From Candidatus Gastranaerophilales bacterium (lineage in GTDB: Bacteria; Cyanobacteriota; Vampirovibrionia; Gastranaerophilales; Gastranaerophilaceae), in assembly GCA_944325615.1 (NCBI GenBank), contig CALVAU010000183.1, positions 1 to 20,095 of the forward strand: a stretch of 20,095 nucleotides of DNA, in the 5' to 3' direction. A program made the translations under genes and the position numbers. Below the pieces are notes generated by a model. It was not told where the DNA came from. It was given only the letters and a program-made list of their open reading frames with translations, and ran no database searches. Below are positions 1 through 7,215 of this stretch, piece by piece; positions within the stretch are counted from its first letter, which is position 1, and each line of letters opens with the position of its first letter.

Positions 1-563
1 TTTTCAGGGAAAACTGTTGTCAGCGGTAATCCCATTTCAACATATATTTTTAAATCGGTATTTAGTTTTAAATCTTTTGCATAAATGTTAAAACTCAGGC
101 TATAATCTTTATCACGCTTGCTATAAAAACAATAACGGTCTGTTTTAAATGTATCTGTTTTATAATTGCGTAAGAAACTAATTACATCAGAATACGGGAC
201 ATCAACCATTTCTGTAATCTGGCAAGGTTCTGCCAGCCAGAGAAAAAATTCATCAAGTGAATATTTTTCAGTACCTTCTTTAAGTATTTCAAGTTTTACA
301 TCTTTCTCAGACTGCGGAAAATCACATAACAAGGTTATTGAATAAATTGAAGATTCTTCTTTAATCCCTTCGGGGTAGCTAATATCAGCAACAATAATCT
401 TGTTATCGTACAAGAAATAATTCCACTTATTCCAGCCATCCAGTGTATAAATAATTTTATCTTTTCCAACATCAATAACAGCTCTTATCTGTTCAAGCCA
501 GCTTAATGCTTGTTCAACATACATAGTGTCTTTCCAGTTTTTAATTCTGTCTAATCGTTTCAT
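1..563 (-). CDS. Unknown protein, paralogue 1 of a tandem family (3' end outside window)
   Basis: An open frame runs from an ATG at 563 leftwards off the window edge and gives 187 codons without a stop. Its product aligns by eye with the two upstream genes. It has WNKWNYFLYDNKI near residue 50 (compare CNRNYFLCDNKI in the next gene), then FLRNYKTDTFKTDRYCFY, then a DLKxxxxLKIYV block. No known domain is recognised, and I see no signal peptide or membrane segment in the visible part. The start lies two bases after the TAG of the preceding gene (stop 568-566), so the two are probably translationally coupled members of one leftward operon. Function unknown; the part seen is roughly the first half if its length matches its sisters. 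Confidence 0.8.
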   Translation of the reverse strand, partial: MKRLDRIKNWKDTMYVEQALSWLEQIRAVIDVGKDKIIYTLDGWNKWNYFLYDNKIIVADISYPEGIKEESSIYSITLLCDFPQSEKDVKLEILKEGTEKYSLDEFFLWLAEPCQITEMVDVPYSDVISFLRNYKTDTFKTDRYCFYSKRDKDYSLSFNIYAKDLKLNTDLKIYVEMGLPLTTVFPE

Positions 564-565
564 TT

Positions 566-1801
566 CTACCTTTGTGCTAATTTTGTATAATCCGGCATTG
601 GCAAATCCGGCGGTAATTTTTCATAATTGTTGTTATATTCTGCCGTATTTTCGTTGTATAGTTCGACCAATCTTTGCCAGTTCGTTCTTTTTTGTTTCAG
701 ATAATCCTCACAAAAACCAGTTCTGGAGGCATCCCATGGTTCTTTTAAAAATTTAACCAATCTGCTCAGAGTTTCTTTGTCAATATTCCAATGGTTATGT
801 TTTACATATCCATTAATATATGGTTCTGTTGATTTGTATTCAGGTTTATAAAAATCTAAAACGGCAATTTTAGTGATATTCCATTGATCATTGTTACAAA
901 CAAGGAAATAAGGTTTTTTATCATATCTTAATACATCATCAATCCAAATGTTATCAAATTCAGAGCCGCACAAAAAAGGTCTGTTGACACACCAGCCTCT
1001 ATCTTTTTCTATCGGCTGAATACACTGCTTTACAAATTCTAATGCGTAAAAGTTTAAAGCATTAAGTTCTTTACACTCTTGTCTGCAATATTCAAAAAAC
1101 TCTTTTTTACATTGTAATTTTTGATAATCAGATAATTTACCGGAGAAATCTTTTACGTATATATCACTTAATTTTTCAGGAATTTCTGTAAATATATAAC
1201 TATCTACATAAATTTTTAATTCTACTTTATTTTTTAAGTCGTAAGCATAAATAAAATACAACCATGTTAAGTCGCTGTCTCTTTTTACGTAAAATAAATA
1301 TCTATCTGACCTAAAGCTGGTTTTCTTATAGTTTTGCAAAAATTCTATAGCTTTCTGGTATGAAACATTAACAGTTTCATTAACACAGCAAGGCGAGTTA
1401 TACCATTCTTTAAAATCTTCTATAGTGTATATTTTCTTGGTTTTATTTATTTTTATACCGCGAAATTCTCTGTACTTTGAAGTTGTATCATCCGGAATTA
1501 CAGTTTCAAAATCAAAAGAATTTTTATCTTTTAGTGTTATGACATATGCAGATTTAACGATTGGTTTATATGCATCATCGTTTAAATAATCAAAATCTGT
1601 AACATAAATTTTATTATCACACAAAAAATAATTCCTATTACACCATCTATCAAAGGAATAAACACGTTTAGCCTTATTTATACCGAAATATTTTTTAATT
1701 GCATTAATTTGTGCAAGTACAAACTTTGTACAGTAAATATCGGTATGTGATAATTGTTTTTTAATATTCATTTCTTTTATATGCTTTATGTTCATTGTCA
1801 T
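566..1801 (-). CDS. Unknown protein, paralogue 2 of a tandem family
   Basis: 411 aa, no recognised domain, no obvious membrane segment; rich in aromatic and charged residues, which suggests a soluble cytoplasmic protein. Blocks shared with the neighbour at 1801-3084 are SFRSDRYLFY followed by YAYDLK and ELKIYV, then a YQKLQCKKEFFEYC helix, then a PIEKDRGWCVNRPF stretch. The C-terminus LPMPDYTKL matches LPIPDYTKL of the neighbour. The ATG at 1801 overlaps the TAA of the upstream gene by one base (TAATG), so translation is probably coupled. Further in-frame ATGs lie at codons 3 and 12, and no strong Shine-Dalgarno sequence separates them. The family is real by internal comparison; its job is unknown. 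Confidence 0.85.
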   Translation of the reverse strand: MTMNIKHIKEMNIKKQLSHTDIYCTKFVLAQINAIKKYFGINKAKRVYSFDRWCNRNYFLCDNKIYVTDFDYLNDDAYKPIVKSAYVITLKDKNSFDFETVIPDDTTSKYREFRGIKINKTKKIYTIEDFKEWYNSPCCVNETVNVSYQKAIEFLQNYKKTSFRSDRYLFYVKRDSDLTWLYFIYAYDLKNKVELKIYVDSYIFTEIPEKLSDIYVKDFSGKLSDYQKLQCKKEFFEYCRQECKELNALNFYALEFVKQCIQPIEKDRGWCVNRPFLCGSEFDNIWIDDVLRYDKKPYFLVCNNDQWNITKIAVLDFYKPEYKSTEPYINGYVKHNHWNIDKETLSRLVKFLKEPWDASRTGFCEDYLKQKRTNWQRLVELYNENTAEYNNNYEKLPPDLPMPDYTKLAQR

Positions 1802-3084
1802 TAATCTTTTAATAATTTTGTATAATCCGGTATTGGCAAATCAAACGGCAGAGCTTCAATATCAGAGGTTCTATTTTTATCCTGTTCCGGCGGGATATCA
1901 AAACCGGTATCGCCCCAGCCCCAGCCGGCTGTATTAGAGTTGTATTCAAAAATTAACTGCTGCCAGTTAGTTTTAACATATTTGTCATAATAACGCCTGC
2001 TGTCCTTTATATCTGCAGGAGATTTTAAAAACGCCATCAACTCTTTAATATATTTTTCATCCAATTTCCAGTTTTTAAATTTTACATTATTTTGTTTATA
2101 TATGTCGGAATTAAAATGATAAGAAGCAGATTTAAAATTTATTGAAGCAACCTTTGTTGTTTCCCACGTGTATGGACTGTCTGTTAAAAAAAAATATGGT
2201 TCTTCATCTTTATCAAGAAAGTCAGGAACCCAAATATTTGTAAATTTTTTAGGTTTATTATTATCATCTTTACCGGCAAAAATTCGATGTATGCTCCATT
2301 CGTGTAATATTTCAACCGGCTGGACAGCCAATTTAACAAATTCTATTAACCAATAATTTTTAACTTTGTACTTTGGATTATATTCATTGGCAAATTTTAA
2401 AAATGCTTTTTTACATTGCCTTTTCTGATAGGTAGATAATTTGTCGGATAAATCATCAACAGCAATATCAAAAACGGTTTCAGGAGGTATCAATTCCCAT
2501 TTGCTATTTAATTGTTTCCACCTGTCAGTGATGTACAGTTTCATCTCGGCATTATATTTTAAATCATAGGCATATATATTGGTTATAAAATTAGAATCAT
2601 TATCCGGTTTTGGATAGAATAAGTATCTTTCAGTTCTAAATGTTTCATTAGAATATTTATTAAAAAATTTAACCGCCTCATAATAAGGCATATCAACTTC
2701 TGTATTTATATCAGAAGGTTCATCTATCCAGTTCAAGAATTGTTCCGGTGTAAAACAATATTTGTTATCTTCATGATTTATTACCTTAAATTCGATATCA
2801 TCAATGCTTTTTGGATATTCTTTTAAAAGTTTTATGGAATACAATTCTGACAATCTCAATGTTTCAAGTATGGGGGTATTATCTTTTGTATATTCAAATT
2901 TGATACTTGCAATGTATATCGTATTATGACTTAAATATATTTGTCTGAAACGATACCAGCTAAGCAAATAAAAAGGTGCATTATCAGTTAATCCGACTGT
3001 AGATTTTATTAATTGAATTGTTTTATTGACGGATTCTGTAAAAGATTTGTTGCCAGATTTTCCTTTAATAATTTTTAATTTCAT
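1801..3084 (-). CDS. Unknown protein, paralogue 3 of a tandem family
   Basis: 427 aa and first gene of the leftward operon. It shares with the gene at 566-1801 the TFRTERYLFY, YAYDLKY and MKLYI segments, the YQKRQCKKAFLKFA helix, the PVEILHEWSIHR block and the C-terminal LPIPDYTKL motif. It has a glycine/tryptophan patch (GWGWGD) about 40 residues from the end that the paralogue lacks. No known domain is recognised. A promoter at 3164-3192 and an inverted repeat at 3133-3157 precede it. The ribosome-binding region just before the ATG is weak and contains a TCATATATGA palindrome. Function unknown. Confidence 0.87.
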   Translation of the reverse strand: MKLKIIKGKSGNKSFTESVNKTIQLIKSTVGLTDNAPFYLLSWYRFRQIYLSHNTIYIASIKFEYTKDNTPILETLRLSELYSIKLLKEYPKSIDDIEFKVINHEDNKYCFTPEQFLNWIDEPSDINTEVDMPYYEAVKFFNKYSNETFRTERYLFYPKPDNDSNFITNIYAYDLKYNAEMKLYITDRWKQLNSKWELIPPETVFDIAVDDLSDKLSTYQKRQCKKAFLKFANEYNPKYKVKNYWLIEFVKLAVQPVEILHEWSIHRIFAGKDDNNKPKKFTNIWVPDFLDKDEEPYFFLTDSPYTWETTKVASINFKSASYHFNSDIYKQNNVKFKNWKLDEKYIKELMAFLKSPADIKDSRRYYDKYVKTNWQQLIFEYNSNTAGWGWGDTGFDIPPEQDKNRTSDIEALPFDLPIPDYTKLLKD

Positions 3085-3132
3085 GCATTCATATATGAGC
3101 CTGTCATATATTTGTTATCGTTGTACATATTG

Positions 3133-3157
3133 AAAAGTAATCATAAATATTACTTTT
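3133..3157. promoter_or_regulatory. Inverted repeat, probable repressor operator
   Basis: AAAAGTAAT (3133-3141) and ATTACTTTT (3149-3157) are perfect 9-bp arms around a 7-base centre. The repeat sits immediately downstream of the -10 box of the leftward promoter, over the expected start site, which is where a repressor would act. Part of it (3135-3145) recurs inverted at 3609-3619 on the other side of the XRE gene. Confidence 0.6.
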
Positions 3158-3163
3158 ATAAAC

Positions 3164-3192
3164 ATAATACAACAGGATTAAAATTTTTTCAA
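3164..3192 (-). promoter_or_regulatory. Sigma-70-type promoter of the leftward paralogue operon
   Basis: On the minus strand, TTGAAA (3192-3187) and TATTAT (3169-3164) are separated by exactly 17 bases. It lies about 80 bases before the ATG at 3084, leaving a fairly long leader that contains the inverted repeat. The box match is good; activity is inferred. Confidence 0.6.
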
Positions 3193-3248
3193 CCGTTTTT
3201 GCTTAATGGTCGTAATAAAATTTAAACCTCTGATAAACATTTATAAAA

Positions 3249-3572
3249 TTAAACATGTTTAAGTAAAGCAGAAATAACATCAGCACAAGCGTCTAATTGT
3301 TCTTTAGATGAGTTATTTATAACTTTTTGCAGAAAGAGTTTATTAGGGTAAGACTCAGATATATTTTGTAAACCAAAATCACCAAGAGGTAAGTTTAGAA
3401 CGTTCAACAACTTTAAAAAGGTGTCTAATGCCGGATAATTCTTGCCTGTTTCAATTTTACTCAGGTGTTTTTCACTAATGCCAATCTTTTCAGCAAGTTC
3501 CGATTGTTTTAAACCTTCTTTTCTTCTGGCATTTTGTATAATTTGAGCTATATATTTCTTATCCAGTTCCAT
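3249..3572 (-). CDS. XRE-family helix-turn-helix transcriptional regulator
   Basis: 107 aa. Residues about 8-63 form a Cro/C1-type HTH domain: the pattern is QSELAEKIGIS, then LSKIETGKNYP, then LLNVLNLPL, and the recognition helix lies around SEKHLSKIE. The last 35 residues (NSSKEQLDACADVISALLKH) look like a short helical dimerisation tail. It lies between the leftward paralogue operon and the rightward nuclease-containing operon, and both intergenic regions carry a copy of an 11-bp motif. It is therefore the likely local repressor, probably autoregulatory. The start is placed at the ATG at 3572, preceded by GGGTGG as a modest ribosome-binding site. The HTH assignment is secure; the targets are inferred. 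Confidence 0.9.
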   Translation of the reverse strand: MELDKKYIAQIIQNARRKEGLKQSELAEKIGISEKHLSKIETGKNYPALDTFLKLLNVLNLPLGDFGLQNISESYPNKLFLQKVINNSSKEQLDACADVISALLKHV

Positions 3573-3608
3573 GACGCCACCCGTTACCTTTCTTTACAAT
3601 AAAATACA

Positions 3609-3658
3609 TATGATTACTTCTGAACAATACAAATGATTAAAAATATTCACATGTATTG
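3609..3658. promoter_or_regulatory. Putative operator region between the XRE gene and the rightward operon
   Basis: TATGATTACTT (3609-3619) is the exact reverse complement of 3135-3145 in the operator on the other side of the XRE gene. Next to it, CAATACA (3625-3631) and TGTATTG (3652-3658) make 7-bp inverted arms 20 bases apart; the right arm overlaps the -35 box of the rightward promoter. Repressor binding here could silence both divergent genes. Functional role inferred. Confidence 0.45.
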
Positions 3659-3684
3659 ACTAATTAAATTTTTCAATGTAAAGT
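3656..3684 (+). promoter_or_regulatory. Promoter of the rightward six-gene operon
   Basis: TTGACT (3656-3661) and TAAAGT (3679-3684) have a 17-base spacer. They lie about 65 bases before the first start codon, which has a strong AAAGGAGG ribosome-binding site at 3737-3744. Confidence 0.5.
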
Positions 3685-3748
3685 ATCGTCATGGATAATT
3701 ATTCGTTGTAAATAATTAGTTAGTGTTAAAGTAAGTAAAGGAGGTATT

Positions 3749-3946
3749 ATGTCAAATGAAATTCTTAGTGTAGAACCCAAAAGTAGCGGTCTTTTTATCC
3801 GTTTTAGCAATGGTAGCTGCAGGACAATTAGTGTAGGACCTGACGCAGAATTAATACACTACACAAATGATGGTATAACCTATAAACAAAGAGGTGCTAC
3901 AAAATATTTTGATCTTAGAACGAATGGAATAAGGGTACTTAATTAA
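3749..3946 (+). CDS. Small unknown protein (65 aa), first gene of rightward operon
   Basis: 65 aa with the best ribosome-binding site of the region (AAAGGAGG, 3737-3744), which fixes the start. The sequence alternates hydrophobic and polar residues with several glycines (SSGLFIRFSNGS, DGITYKQRG), so a small beta-rich fold is likely. No known family is recognised. It leads an operon that continues with 3961, 4737, 5062, 5906 and 6112. As it is small, leader-placed and strongly translated, it could be a regulatory or antitoxin-like component, but nothing in the sequence proves this. Confidence 0.75.
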   Translation: MSNEILSVEPKSSGLFIRFSNGSCRTISVGPDAELIHYTNDGITYKQRGATKYFDLRTNGIRVLN

Positions 3947-3960
3947 TTTATTGGAAATTT

Positions 3961-4737
3961 ATGGCAAATAATAATTTTAATTCTCCTGGCAATATGATGG
4001 GGCATATGTCAGAAGTTTTTGATTTTTTTCAAAAATTTCCGGCAAATACAGAAAATAAAAATGAAGATACAACTGGCAGTCTTGTAAAAAATGGCAGATA
4101 CTATGATAAGTATGCCAATTTTACAGAATTTGAAGATGAAAATGGCAATCTTATGCTAATCAAATATGGCAAGGGAGAGTATAATTTCAGAGGAAATACG
4201 TACTGTACTTATATTTTATGTAATGAAAAGACAGGAAGTCGTGAAGATGGAGTTGCTCAAATAAAAAATAGGCAACGAATACATATTAAAGATCCGGAAA
4301 GAGTAGCTAAAATCAAAGAATCAATTCATGCGTATAATATAAATGCAATAAAATCCTTTAAAACTGGTGGAATTGATGATATATTTAAAAATTATGTCTA
4401 TATAGATGGTAAAGAATATGATAATGAATTATATATTTTACTTAGATATTTTAATCCTGAAATAGATGATTATGAGGATTATGATTATGAGGATTATGAA
4501 AAGGAAGAAGATTATAAACAAAACTATATTGTTGTCTTACCTTTCGTAATGCTCTTATCGGAATTTGAGGAAAATAGAAAATATGCAACTATTAAACCTG
4601 ACGATCCTTTATTTAAAAAATTGTTTAATATAGATGATTATGAAACTCAATTTGTAAATCAATATGAAAATATTCCGGAAGAACCTAACAAAGGTCTTTT
4701 TCAAGGCATAATTTCTAAATTTTTTGGTGGTAACTAA
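3961..4737 (+). CDS. Unknown acidic protein with DYEDY repeat (258 aa)
   Basis: 258 aa, no recognised domain. The N-terminus is Asn/Met-rich, followed by a mixed alpha/beta-looking region (residues about 40-155) with many aromatics. An extremely acidic segment around residue 170 (DDYEDYDYEDYEKEEDY) is encoded by a perfect 15-bp tandem duplication at 4468-4497. The C-terminus ends in an amphipathic GIISKFFGG stretch. The stop TAA overlaps the next ATG by one base, so it is probably translationally coupled to the 104-aa gene. GGA eight bases before the ATG is a weak ribosome-binding site. Function unknown. Confidence 0.8.
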   Translation: MANNNFNSPGNMMGHMSEVFDFFQKFPANTENKNEDTTGSLVKNGRYYDKYANFTEFEDENGNLMLIKYGKGEYNFRGNTYCTYILCNEKTGSREDGVAQIKNRQRIHIKDPERVAKIKESIHAYNINAIKSFKTGGIDDIFKNYVYIDGKEYDNELYILLRYFNPEIDDYEDYDYEDYEKEEDYKQNYIVVLPFVMLLSEFEENRKYATIKPDDPLFKKLFNIDDYETQFVNQYENIPEEPNKGLFQGIISKFFGGN

Positions 4738-5051
4738 TGGCAGAAATAGATTATTTAAAGAATAAGTTTAATGATGAAGTGTTACAGGCTGTGGAAGAAT
4801 CAAAGAAAATCGGTTATATCCCGACAAGGTTTATTCAAATGCTTCAACAACAAGGTAACGATGCCTATGAAGTTGTGCAAAGGCTTGTTGCCAAAGAGGC
4901 AACTTCTGGATTAGAAAGGCTCTGGGGAAAAGGCAGACTTGATTTATCCATGGAAGCTTTAATTGCCAAACCTGCATATAAAGATTTATTTTCAAAAGAA
5001 ATTCTGGATATATGCAACAAAAAACTGAAAAAATACGGGTATAAGCATTAA
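4737..5051 (+). CDS. Small conserved-looking protein (104 aa), unknown function
   Basis: 104 aa, largely helical, with a distinctive C-terminal half: GLERLWGKGRLDLSMEAL followed by PAYKDLFSKEIL. From memory, I associate the pattern Y.PTRF..ML followed by LW..GRLDLS.EAL....Y..LF with small uncharacterised proteins, or C-terminal domains of larger ones, in many bacteria, sometimes near restriction-type genes; I cannot search to confirm this. Its start overlaps the previous stop by one base. The PD-(D/E)XK gene follows 10 bases downstream, so the two are probably co-translated. No enzymatic motif is visible; a role as partner or adaptor is a guess. Confidence 0.8.
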   Translation: MAEIDYLKNKFNDEVLQAVEESKKIGYIPTRFIQMLQQQGNDAYEVVQRLVAKEATSGLERLWGKGRLDLSMEALIAKPAYKDLFSKEILDICNKKLKKYGYKH

Positions 5052-5061
5052 GGAGTTTAGT

Positions 5062-5871
5062 ATGAATATTTTTGAAACATTAAACCATGGTAAAGGTTGT
5101 ATAAACGAAGAAAACATTTCTTCATTTCTGGCATATCTGTTAGATCCGAATGAAGATCATGGCTTAGAAACTGTATTTTTAGAAAAATTTTTAAATAAAC
5201 TGAAAATAGCTGAAGGGGAAATAAAAACAACTGATATTAACAAAATTGACATAAAACTTGAATTTCCGGTTAATATCCCGGCAAAACGTTATATTGATTT
5301 AGTTTTTGAAACAAGTGAACATATTATAGCTATAGAAAATAAAGTTTTAGAAAGTTCAAAACGTCCTCATCAATTACAGGATGAATATAACGGTTTAAAA
5401 TCTTCAGAGGCTTATAAAAACTCAAATAAATCTATTTTAATGGTTTACTTAGTTCCAGAAAATGATAGAAAAGAAAAATTTGAACCTGATAAGAACAGCA
5501 AAGATAAGTATCAATTATTACTTTGGGAAGATGTAATTAATACCTTAATTACAATACTTGATGAGGAAAATAAATGTAAAATTAATCCTATTAATGATTA
5601 CACAAAACACACGATTAAAGCATTTATTAGTTTTATGAATAGTACAATTCAGCCTAAATACTTTTCTTGTAATGAAAAATATTATAGAATTTTTAAATAT
5701 TCATCAGGTAAAATCCTTGTTGAACAAGAAGAAGAAAATGAATGGAAAGATGCAGTACCGTCTTCAAAAGCTATAATTAGAGAAAAATTAAAAGAACTTA
5801 AATTATACTGTGAAGATAACAATTATACAACACGTCAATTAGGTTCAAGATTATATAAAGAATTAAAATAA
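5062..5871 (+). CDS. PD-(D/E)XK nuclease superfamily protein
   Basis: 269 aa. The N-terminal block (ENISSFLAYLLDPNEDHG then FLEKFL, residues 18-44) is typical of a PD-(D/E)XK subfamily found near defence genes. The core shows the nuclease signature: D79 in YIDLVFE, then E92 and K94 in AIENKV. It is followed by Q104/Q106 and Y109 in an HQLQDEY helix, as expected for this fold. The remaining 120 residues are a lysine-rich, possibly DNA-binding tail. AGGAG at 5051-5055 gives a normal ribosome-binding site. All the core catalytic residues are present, so it may be an active DNA endonuclease. Substrate and role are unknown; the operon context suggests defence or element maintenance. Confidence 0.82.
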   Translation: MNIFETLNHGKGCINEENISSFLAYLLDPNEDHGLETVFLEKFLNKLKIAEGEIKTTDINKIDIKLEFPVNIPAKRYIDLVFETSEHIIAIENKVLESSKRPHQLQDEYNGLKSSEAYKNSNKSILMVYLVPENDRKEKFEPDKNSKDKYQLLLWEDVINTLITILDEENKCKINPINDYTKHTIKAFISFMNSTIQPKYFSCNEKYYRIFKYSSGKILVEQEEENEWKDAVPSSKAIIREKLKELKLYCEDNNYTTRQLGSRLYKELK

Positions 5872-5905
5872 AATATATTATAACAACAGAAAAAGGATTA
5901 ATTAT

Positions 5906-6079
5906 ATGACAGATCAAGAAGAAATAACATCACATAATAAGCAGCATACACAAAATAATGTTCATGAGGAATATGAAGAATTGGGTGCAGCTGCAAAAGA
6001 GTTAATGAAACCGGAAAATATTATTGGTACTTTTAATTCTACAGAAGAAATGATGAAAAGCTTGTGGGATGAAGATTAA
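5906..6079 (+). CDS. Small acidic protein (57 aa), possibly antitoxin-like
   Basis: An uninterrupted 57-codon frame starts at ATG 5906 and ends at TAA 6077-6079, with an AAAAAGG ribosome-binding site about ten bases before the start. The product is very acidic; its C-terminus (NIIGTFNSTEEMMKSLWDED) has the acidic, helix-then-D/E-rich look of many small antitoxin tails. It lies 34 bases after the nuclease gene and 32 bases before the membrane-protein gene, in the same direction, so it fills an otherwise odd gap in the operon. The coding call rests on start, length and position; the antitoxin idea is only a resemblance. Confidence 0.65.
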   Translation: MTDQEEITSHNKQHTQNNVHEEYEELGAAAKELMKPENIIGTFNSTEEMMKSLWDED

Positions 6080-6111
6080 TGTATAAAATATATACAAAAT
6101 AAGAATAAAAT

Positions 6112-6909
6112 ATGTATGAGCAGATATCAAAAGACAACTATAATTTTAAAATTTTCGGATTTAAACTCTTTGAAAATAAATATGAATACATCAATATTTA
6201 TGAGCGGGAATTTAAAACTGTTGATGAAGAGCAAACTGTCTTAGAAAGTATGATAAGGCATACTTGTAGATTTGCAGGTATGCCTATTATCAATACTCAT
6301 AGGCACTATGTTCTTGATGAAAATAATAGTATTTTATCTAAAACAACTAATAATGTTAGAATTACAGTTGCAATAAAAAGAGGATTGATTATTACCGGTA
6401 TTTTTATCAGTATATTAATAATTTTTATTTGTGGAATCCTTACTGCTAACTCAAAATGGTTTAACGAATGCTTTTATATCAAATCAAGACAAATGCAAAA
6501 TCTTAATATTAGAGGGCTTCAACCATACAACAAAAATTTCTATAATGCAGAAACGTTTGATATGATGGATATAGCAAGTTTTGCTCGTTATGAATATTAT
6601 CATAAATATTATGAAAAAGTTGTTGAAAGAATAAAAGCTTTTAACTTTGTAGAAGGAGTAAAACGATTAGCAGTAATTAATTATATTGATGGATATGAAA
6701 GACGTAAAGCAGAAATAGATTATGTAATGTTTTCAAACAAAAATGAGCCTGAAACATCGGATTATAAAGATGAATTCTTGCCAAATTCTGTTTATTTTAA
6801 TGCTATGCTTGAATTTGACAGACAAGAACTTCTAGCCTACAGAATGATTTTATTAAATATGGAATATTCATTATCAAGTTCCGCTGTTGATACCATTTTT
6901 GAAGAATAA
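6112..6909 (+). CDS. Single-pass membrane protein of unknown function
   Basis: 265 aa with one strong transmembrane segment (residues about 91-112, GLIITGIFISILIIFICGIL). It is preceded by a 90-residue domain and a KR anchor at 89-90, and followed by about 150 mainly helical residues rich in Tyr, Phe and Arg. By the positive-inside rule the N-terminal domain may be cytoplasmic. The segment is too internal to be a signal peptide. No known family is recognised. The ribosome-binding site is poor, with only A/T-rich sequence before the ATG. It is the last gene of the operon; a membrane-bound partner of a cytoplasmic nuclease would fit a defence arrangement, but that is inference. Confidence 0.75.
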   Translation: MYEQISKDNYNFKIFGFKLFENKYEYINIYEREFKTVDEEQTVLESMIRHTCRFAGMPIINTHRHYVLDENNSILSKTTNNVRITVAIKRGLIITGIFISILIIFICGILTANSKWFNECFYIKSRQMQNLNIRGLQPYNKNFYNAETFDMMDIASFARYEYYHKYYEKVVERIKAFNFVEGVKRLAVINYIDGYERRKAEIDYVMFSNKNEPETSDYKDEFLPNSVYFNAMLEFDRQELLAYRMILLNMEYSLSSSAVDTIFEE

Positions 6910-6927
6910 ATTTGATGATAAGAGCTG

Positions 6928-6980
6928 TAGCTTGTAAATATATTAATAATTTAAAGCTATTATATTATATTTTTGTTTTT
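6928..6980 (+). terminator. Possible weak terminator of the rightward operon
   Basis: TAGCTT (6928-6933) and AAGCTA (6954-6959) form a short AT-rich hairpin about 20 bases after the last stop, followed by a T-rich run (6968-6980). The stem is only 6 bp with a 20-base loop, so it is weak. The rest of 6910-7107 shows no gene that I can support. Confidence 0.3.
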
Positions 6981-7107
6981 CTTATAGATGAATAAAAAGG
7001 TAATACTATTTTCATATCACTTATTCTTGTATCGTTATAAAAATTTGTATGTGCCTCACAATAAGCAGGATTTATTAGTACGTTTACAATAGCTAGTCTT
7101 AATCATA

Positions 7108-7176
7108 CCAATTTTGCCAAAATTACCAGCTATTTATCTATTAATCTGTGGCAAAATTGGTAAAATTGGCAAAATT
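7108..7176. repeat. Iteron-like 9-bp repeats in an inverted arrangement
   Basis: Three perfectly phased 9-bp units, GGCAAAATT, GGTAAAATT and GGCAAAATT, lie head to tail at 7150-7176. On the opposite strand at 7108-7127 there is one exact unit (complement of 7110-7118) and one degenerate unit. The two halves also make a perfect 12-bp inverted repeat, CCAATTTTGCCA (7108-7119) against TGGCAAAATTGG (7149-7160). The array lies just beyond the stop of the DUF3987-like gene, at the presumed left end of the integrative element. Phased repeats of this size are typical of initiator or recombination-protein binding sites; a transcription terminator is a less likely reading, as no T-tract follows. Confidence 0.7.
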
Positions 7177-7215
7177 AAGATTTGACAAGATGTTTATAGC
7201 ATCCATATTTGGTAT

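Noticed and set aside
6988..7092. 34-codon plus-strand frame after the membrane-protein gene
   Set aside because: The encoded peptide is low in information and there is no ribosome-binding site; it looks like chance.
7108..7176. Repeats as a CRISPR array or simple terminator
   Set aside because: Units are 9 bp without spacers, which excludes CRISPR; no T-tract follows the hairpin on the relevant strand.
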